A DNA stretch of 60,000 bases from Strigamia acuminata (taxonomy: Eukaryota > Arthropoda > Chilopoda > Geophilomorpha > Linotaeniidae): contig OX442322.1 of assembly GCA_949358305.1 (NCBI GenBank), forward strand, positions 3,226,001 through 3,286,000, in the 5' to 3' direction. The first letter of the stretch is position 1, and every line of letters starts with the position of its first letter. Below the pieces are notes generated by a model. The model searched no databases, was not told the DNA's origin, and was given only the letters and a program-made list of their open reading frames with translations. Below, in pieces: positions 53,868-60,000 of the stretch. The translations under genes and the position numbers were made by a program.

Positions 53868-56800
53868 AGTCCTAAGACTGGAGTGAATCCTATTTCTAGT
53901 AATCGTTCGTGGAGTTTGAAATACCACATCCTTCCGGACTGGTGAAGTCCGTATAAGGATTTGACTAGCCGCCAACATTTGTGTTGGTTTTCCTTGGTCC
54001 GGAAGCCCTTCGGGATATTGATGTATTGTGGCACATCAAGGTCTCCGTACAAGTATGCAGACTTGATGTCGAGATGTGTATCTCGCCAGCCTTGCAGAAC
54101 CACAAGAGAACAAAAGAATATCAGTACGAGAACAAAGTTGACCACTGGTGAAAATATCTCAGTGAAGTCAACTCCTTCTTTCTGCCCAAAACCTTGCGCA
54201 ACTAAACGTGCTCTCCAACGCTTAATTGCCCCAGTGTGGTCACGCTTGATTTTATAAATCCATTTTGTTCCCAGTAAATTCGTCCCTTCGGTTTTATCAA
54301 CTTCCTCGTAAACTTTTCTGTCATTAAAGATATTAATTTCGTCATCCATGGCATCCTGCCAGTCGGATTTGTTGGGATTGGACATAGCCTCTTCAAAAGT
54401 ATCCGGTTCAACGGATGCATGACCGGCGAACCCAACGGTTTCATCTGTTGCTTTGAAATCGAAACAACCCCCATCGTACTTATAGTCTTCTTCTTTGCAC
54501 CATCGTACAACATCAATCCGACTGCAGATTCTATCGCCAAGTGGTGTTATGTAGATCACATCTACCTGCCCAGCAGTTTCACCACTTTGTCTAACGGTTT
54601 CTCTCCGTTGCCATTGTGTCATGTCCAAAATTTTTAAATTCTGGGGAGCAGTCACACGTTTTCTCACTGTATCCCCCTTTAACTTAGCACCGCGTGGTGG
54701 ATTCCTCCTAACTGGTGGAGGTGTGAGAGTCCGATTTGGAAGCCGAACTTCCACTTGTTCTTCCTCCTCTTCTTCAATCCCACCAACAGCTTGAGCAATT
54801 TCTTCCACAATTTCAGGCTCAACTAATTGGGGATCAGGGTCTTTTGCTTGAGGTGCAGGAGCTGGAATCACGGCTTTCTGTGCAGGGGGCATTTGGGGTA
54901 ATTGCTGTTGTACAGCAGGAATAATCTCATCATCTGAATCTTCATCCCATGATGCTGCTACAAAATCAGGCTCAGGTGGAATGGAACTTAATTGTACCGA
55001 TTCATGCCAAAAAACATTTTCATTAATCTTCACGTGTTTTGAAGCAATCACTTGGTTGGATTTGGGGTCCCAAACTCGATACCCCCACGGTTTGATCGCG
55101 TAACCGACTAAGGCCCCAGGCCATGCCCTTTCTTCCAACTTGCTTCTCCTTGTTTGTGAAGGGATGTGCACGAAAACTTTGGAACCGATACATCTTAAGT
55201 GTCTCAACGACATTTTCTTGTTATAAAACAAGTTATAAGGGGTTTTCCCACTTAAGCTTGCATGTGGGAACCTATTTTTAAGATAGACAACAGTTACGGC
55301 TAGTTCTGCCCATAAACCCCATGGAAAATTGTTTTCAAAGAGCATCGCTCTAATTCCCCCAACAATTGTTCAATTGGCTCTCTCAGCCACGGAATTCATT
55401 TCCGGGGAGTAGGGGTTGGTTGTGATGCACTTCAGCCCAATAGAAGCCGCATAATCATCCCATTTTTTTGAAACAAACTCCCCGCCGTTGTCTGTCTTGA
55501 TGCATTTGACCTTTTTCCCGGTGCTGCGCTCAACTTCTGTTTGCCATCGTTTGGAACGCTCAAATGCATCCCCCTTGTTTTTGATAATTTCCACCCACAT
55601 GAAACGTGAATAATCGTCCACAATTATCAGGTAATAACTGGCCCCACCCAAAGATTTAAAAGGCTGAGGGCCCCACAGATCCATGTGGATTACCTCCAAT
55701 ATTCCCTTTGTAGAAATTTCTGGGATTGGGGAAAAGGTTGCCCTAGTGCTCTTTGCCTTCGAACACGCGTCGCAAGGCGAAAGTTCTTTGTCGGAGAGTT
55801 TAACTGTGAAAATATCAGGTGAAACTTCCATTTTTGCAATCCCACTTGCGTTAAAATGGCCCATTCGAGAGTGCCAAATATCCATTGGCTGTGGTTTCAC
55901 TTTAAGTTTTTCAATCTTTTCCTCAATCAAACTGTTCTGTCCGAGAATGTCATTTAAATCGCTTTTCTGAAGATTTGACGCATTTACTAGCGCATTTACG
56001 CTCACTTGCTGCTTTGCTGCAGTCTGCACTGCGCCACTCAATGTGTTTAGTAATGCTGCCTTAAAATCTACTGTTTTTAGTAAAGGATTAATGACATTTT
56101 CTCTTTTTACAACATTTTTGACCGAATTTTCACCCACCGCTGCACTCTGTTGCGCAGAAGGTGCAGTTGTGTTCACAATATTGGCCTCTATTTTGCAGTT
56201 AACTTTGTACATCCGATCACTTGTTCTTTCTGCAACAATAAAAGGCTCATCAATTCGGTCTTTAAACATGGTCAACTTTCCATTTTTGATAAAAGTTGTG
56301 AAACCAGCTTCATCTGTCCGGCCCAGCGATAAGAGATTCTTCTTAAAATTTGGCGCAAAATAAACATTTTGCAGTGTGATTTTCCTACATCTGCCCGCAT
56401 AACAAGATGTGATCAACACGTTTCCAATGCCCTCAATTTTAGACTTCCCTTCCCCCTGCTGGACACTATAGCCGGACAGTGGCTTGAAGGTCACAAACCA
56501 ACTTTTGTTAAATGAAAAGTGATCTGTTGCACCGGTATCTATGTACCATTGCGGATCAAAGTCGCAATGCGACATTAAAGACAATGGTGGTGACAAGGTG
56601 ACTTCCTCTTCAGTTTGATGAACTGCCGCTGAAAACATTGTCAATGGTTCATCAAAAATGTCAACTTGTCCCAAATTGGCCTTTTTGGTTTTTCCACCAC
56701 GGCCACGGCCTCGTGCAGTGCCTTTTGCGAGCTGTGCAGAGGTGCCACCTCGTTGGCTTTGTGCATTGGTTTGCTGTTTAGGCGGTGACGGGCATTCACG

Positions 56801-57540
56801 TGCAAAATGACCCGTGCTACCACAAGAAAAGCAAGTTCGGGGCGCAAATGGCTGATTTCCGCTTTTGCCGCGTTGGAAACGCCCTTTTCCAAAGAATGCG
56901 CCTGCATTGTCGATGGGATCCTGTGTATGCATGCTATAGGAGTCTGAAGCTTCGAATAAACGATTATACTCTTCTAATAATCGCTCTTTCACTTTTGCAG
57001 TGGTGAAGTCCAAATCTCCCCAGTGGTACATTATCTGTTTTATAGTTTCATAAGTTGTAGGGAGGAAATCCATATATTGGAATGCAATTTCCTCGTCTGT
57101 CGGTATGACTTTAACATTCGCGAGCTCTGCGACTTTTCTGTCGACACGAGCTAGAAAACACATCATCTCCTCGTTGTCCATTAGACACATTTGCAGGAAC
57201 TCGCGCCTCAATCTGCCTTTCCGGGCGCGTGTGGTGGGCTGGTAAGCATCTCGAATTGCTTCCCACGCCCCCTTTGAGGTATCCTTGGCAACGGCCACGA
57301 GCTGTTGCGCTTCTTTGCAACTCAAACATATCGTGGACCAAGCTCGTTTTTCACGGACTTTGAAATCACGTTTTCTTTGGCCGTGGCGGTCACGGCGGGC
57401 GCGGTCTTGTCGCCCGTCACGTGATCCCACACGCCTTGTTGGGATAACAGTAATTTCACACCGATCGCCCATTGGGCATAGTTCGTCCCATTTAGTTTTT
57501 TAATCGACTTGTAATCGTCGTATTTTTCCTCTGATGCCAT
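53868..57540 (-). pseudogene. copia-D gag, protease, integrase and reverse transcriptase (first part)
   Basis: ATG 57538-57540 opens gag (DDYKSIKKLNGTNYAQWAIG). The frame shifts near 57345 and continues in 57472-55370: AWEAIRDAYQPTTRA, zinc knuckle CFSCGSTGHFAREC near 56810, protease YIDTGATDHFSFN near 56540, pre-integrase WHSRMGHFN and CDACSKAKSTRA, integrase with Asp in HMDLWGPQ, Asp in KTDNGGEF and Glu in SVAERAN. TGA at 55370-55372 stands where Arg is usual (CGA to TGA decay). 55345-53868 continues with GYRVWDP, a Pro/Glu-rich linker, and reverse transcriptase up to ARLVAQGFGQ, DIKSAYLYGD and SLYGLHQSGRMW, ending where copia-E is inserted. Apart from copia-E the gene has only a gag shift and two stop codons, so it died recently. 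Confidence 0.88.
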
Positions 57541-58273
57541 ATTTAATCGATTCGTCGCAAAGATTGCACTTTTTCACTAAATAAATCGTCGCACGCACCA
57601 AATGAAGCACAAAACACACACTTTTTACGCTTTCACAAATGGCGTAAACCCCCAAAAGGTTTAGGCAAAAAATTATGCAGTCTCCCGTGGACAAATCTCA
57701 ATAAGTGAGATGTAAAACTTTACGTAGTATCTCCCGAGTTCCGACCGGACTCCTAGGACCGCGGGACACTCGGTGGCCAGAGAAAACTTACGCAAAAATA
57801 CAATTCCACTACGCGACTGCGTAAAGGGTGGAAAGGATACTACAAGACCCCCGAACAAAACCTTAATAATAATAACAAAGAATTTCGACAACTGAAATCT
57901 AAATGATGATTGTTGGCAAGGTGAAATTTCGTTGTTTTGCGGGTTGGTTTGCGTCGCAAATCTCCCGCGTTGATCCCACGTCGTGAAATCGATGCACGTC
58001 GACTCAACGTGCTCGTCTGCACCTTCGTAGGATGTGCTCCGTGCACAAAATCTCGGGAAAAATGCCAGCGCGTATGTTTAACCCGCTAACTGGTCTTCTG
58101 GTCGAATGCCTGCGCGTATGTTTAACCCGCTAACAGGACTTCTCTCATCAAATGGAAATAAACACGTCGTTTTTCGCCTATTTTGACAAAAATGGCCGCC
58201 GCCGAAGAATTCGCTTTGTACGGTGGCTTCCGTGCTTTCCCACGGCGAAACGATCCAAAAACGACGTAATTTC
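57541..58273 (-). other. copia-D leader and unassigned sequence
   Basis: No gene. It contains a 44-bp tandem repeat at 58061-58143 and a short inverted-repeat pair ACGTCGTTTTT (58164-58174) and AAAAACGACGT (58257-58267) that could be the ends of a tiny MITE or chance. I could not find a copia-D 5' LTR here by comparison with 47555-47852. Confidence 0.4.
58061..58143. repeat. Tandem repeat, two 44-bp units
   Basis: AATGCC(A/T)GCGCGTATGTTTAACC is followed by CGCTAAC(T/A)GG(T/A)CTTCT; the two copies start at 58061 and 58105. Confidence 0.75.
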
Positions 58274-58582
58274 TGTTGAGATATAAGATGTAATTCACTT
58301 TAGAACACGTGTATATTTATATCGCATTATTCAAGCGACAATATGTTCTTTATTTGTTATTACTGTTTGCCTTTAATCACGTGAACAATCACGGATGTTA
58401 TTGTATAACTTATATTAATTGCCTACAGGTGGCTACAGGTATTATGCGTCACATGACTAAGAAATAAAAGTCACTCCATGTTTTGCTTTGCACCTGTAAA
58501 GACTGTGTCCTTTTATTTCTGCTCTAATGCTTTCCACACCACTGATGAACAATTCTGCACTATTTAATACTATGAACCAACA
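58274..58582 (+). repeat. copia-A3 5' LTR, 309 bp
   Basis: Starts TGTTGAGATATAAG and ends GAACCAACA, one base before the primer site. It shares blocks with the copia-A LTRs (GTCACATGACTA-GA-AATAAA, CCACACCACTG). The 3' copy lies outside the window. Confidence 0.75.
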
Positions 58583-58583
58583 T

Positions 58584-58596
58584 GGTTATGGGCCCA
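58584..58596 (+). promoter_or_regulatory. copia-A3 primer-binding site (initiator tRNA-Met, internal)
   Basis: GGTTATGGGCCCA, an exact complement of the initiator tRNA-Met anticodon arm (UGGGCCCAUAACC), one base after the LTR. Confidence 0.85.
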
Positions 58597-59367
58597 TATA
58601 ACCAGGAAAGCGTTAGAAAGTCATTTGGGATGATTTTCAACTATTTAGAGCCAATTGAAGGTGAACAAATCAGATTTCCTCTAATTATTCAAAATGGCGG
58701 CGCCCACAACTGAAGCAAGAAGCTTGTGTTTGTGCCAGGATACTAGAGGTTTCAACGCAACAAGGAGTCATCAAACAACACGAAAACATTAACGGGTTCG
58801 AGAAATTATAAACATTATATTTGAACAATTCTTTTCGTTTGTTTGGAAGTTGATTTACGTCTTGCGGGCCGCAATACGTTTCGTCGACGTGACGACGAGA
58901 ATGTCGGAACAGAAACGAATACTACACGAGAGGAACAATTCCCGTCAACCACACGCGAAGTGTGACACGTATTTTTGGACGAAAAAGGGAATTTTTGGGT
59001 GAAAAACGACACAACAGAGCGCAAAAACACAAGACGACACGAGAATCGAGCAGAGAAGACGACATTCAGCTGCAACACACACGTGAAGTGTGATTCGACG
59101 AGAAAAACGGCTGGAAAAACGTCTTGAAAACATCATTTTCGAATACATTTTTCAATTTAAAACACTAGAATTGTTTAGAATGAACAAATATTGTACCAGT
59201 CAAAATTATTTGTCATTAGAATTAGTACTAACATATTTTAAGAGCGCATTAACCTCACAACACTGCACCTTGTTGTGATAATCAGTACAGAAAGTGTTTT
59301 TGAAGCAAAGTGAGAGTGTTTCTGGTGTATACAGTGCTAATGAACAAGAAAAGGCCACTGAACTATC
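58597..59367 (+). other. copia-A3 leader
   Basis: Ordered as blocks X, Y, Z without the solo LTR seen in copia-A0, so it shows the undisturbed arrangement. AAAATGGCGGCGCCCA at about 58691 and CACGCGAAGTGTGA at about 58951 have counterparts in the copia-A leaders. No ORF of note. Confidence 0.6.
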
Positions 59368-60000
59368 ATGGATGCAGAAAAACCAGAGCGCAAAATAACA
59401 TTACTGAATAGGATGAACTATGATGCGTGGAAGCAGCAAATCAAAGTGCTTTTAATGCACCACGGCTGTTGGGCGTTCACTGACGGGACGCAAGAGGCAC
59501 TGGCGCCGGGCGCATCGTGGCGTGATCGTTCGGATTTCCAACTACAAAAGGGGCGAGCGTTCAGCTTAATATACTACTCAATAGAAGAACAATATCATGA
59601 ATTACTAGGCGGAATTGAGGACGCGAAAACAGCGTGGGATACGCTCAAAACTAATTTCGAACCGGTCTCCAGAGCGCGAATTATTCGTTTATTGGACGAG
59701 TTTTTCAGCCTCAAATACGATCCTACAACAGAAACGAACGGCGTATTCGCGGCGAAGATACGCAATGCGGCGAAAAGACTAGCCGATGTAAAACAAGATT
59801 TGGACAATTTATACCAGGCATTTCAACTGATTCGATATCTGCCACAGGAATTCTAATCAATTGTCCAGGCCATTTATCGTTGGGAAGATAAGGATTTCAC
59901 GTTGGAGAAGGTCGAGATAGAATTGGTCGCTGAAGAAGGAAGACTCGCACAACAGAAGCGTGATTCGGGACAAGGATCAATCATAGATGTGTTCAGCACA
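59368..60000 (+). pseudogene. copia-A3 gag (3' partial, with stop)
   Basis: ATG 59368. Copia gag close to copia-A1 (ITLLNRMNYDAWKQQIKV, GRAFSLIYYSIEEQYHELL, RARIIRLLDEFFSLKYDP). TAA at 59854-59856 stands where Gln is found in A1 (a CAA to TAA change). The same frame continues to the window end with YRWEDKDFTLEKVEIELVAE. The gene runs off the window; pol is not seen. Confidence 0.85.

Noticed and set aside
58164-58267. Small MITE with ACGTCGTTTTT ends
   Set aside because: Only 11-bp ends and no clear target duplication; may be chance.

Overview
The window is animal DNA, probably from an arthropod (inference from the transposon types; nothing fixes the species). I recognise no host gene, rRNA or CRISPR array. 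Almost all of it is mobile DNA: Ty1/copia and Ty3/gypsy LTR retrotransposons, a broken Polinton/Maverick element, one large foldback DNA transposon and two small hAT-type MITEs, inserted into and beside one another. Names such as copia-A or gypsy-1 are local labels used only here.

Layout. 1-3539: 3' end of a GC-rich LTR element (large unknown ORF, purine tract, 1-kb LTR) inserted in the polymerase gene of gypsy-1. 3540 to about 10830: rest of gypsy-1 (RNase H, integrase, an extra zinc-finger-like ORF, long LTR). About 10945-15540: minus-strand copia-B' remnant carrying a foldback transposon with a hairpin MITE inside it, a solo copy of the same 1-kb LTR, and a second hAT MITE. 15644-20271: minus-strand copia-C with both LTRs and an internal deletion. 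20272 to about 24105: gypsy-2, lacking protease and reverse transcriptase. 24106-32631: a tandem copia-A array. 32690 to about 38735: copia-B, nearly full length, without a recognisable 3' LTR. About 38740-45968: Polinton fragment, with major capsid protein (disrupted by a 625-bp tandem duplication), a small hydrophobic virion-type protein, a cysteine protease and a coiled-coil fibre-like protein on the plus strand, converging on a broken protein-primed DNA polymerase B on the minus strand. 45969-47554: 3' end of gypsy-3. 47555 to about 57540: minus-strand copia-D, split by copia-E (48875-53867), an apparently intact copia element with a 1433-codon ORF, LTRs differing at one base and a perfect 5-bp target duplication. 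58274-60000: 5' end of another copia-A relative, running off the window.

How it works together. Each LTR element encodes or once encoded gag, protease, integrase and reverse transcriptase/RNase H for its own copying; only copia-E looks able to do so now. Three copia elements carry a primer-binding site matching the anticodon arm of initiator tRNA-Met, the arrangement known from Drosophila copia. Polinton genes are for a self-synthesising, virus-like element; the integrase and packaging ATPase are not in this fragment. Insertion order can be read from the nesting: copia-E is the youngest datable insertion, while gypsy-1, gypsy-2, copia-B', copia-B and the Polinton are decayed.
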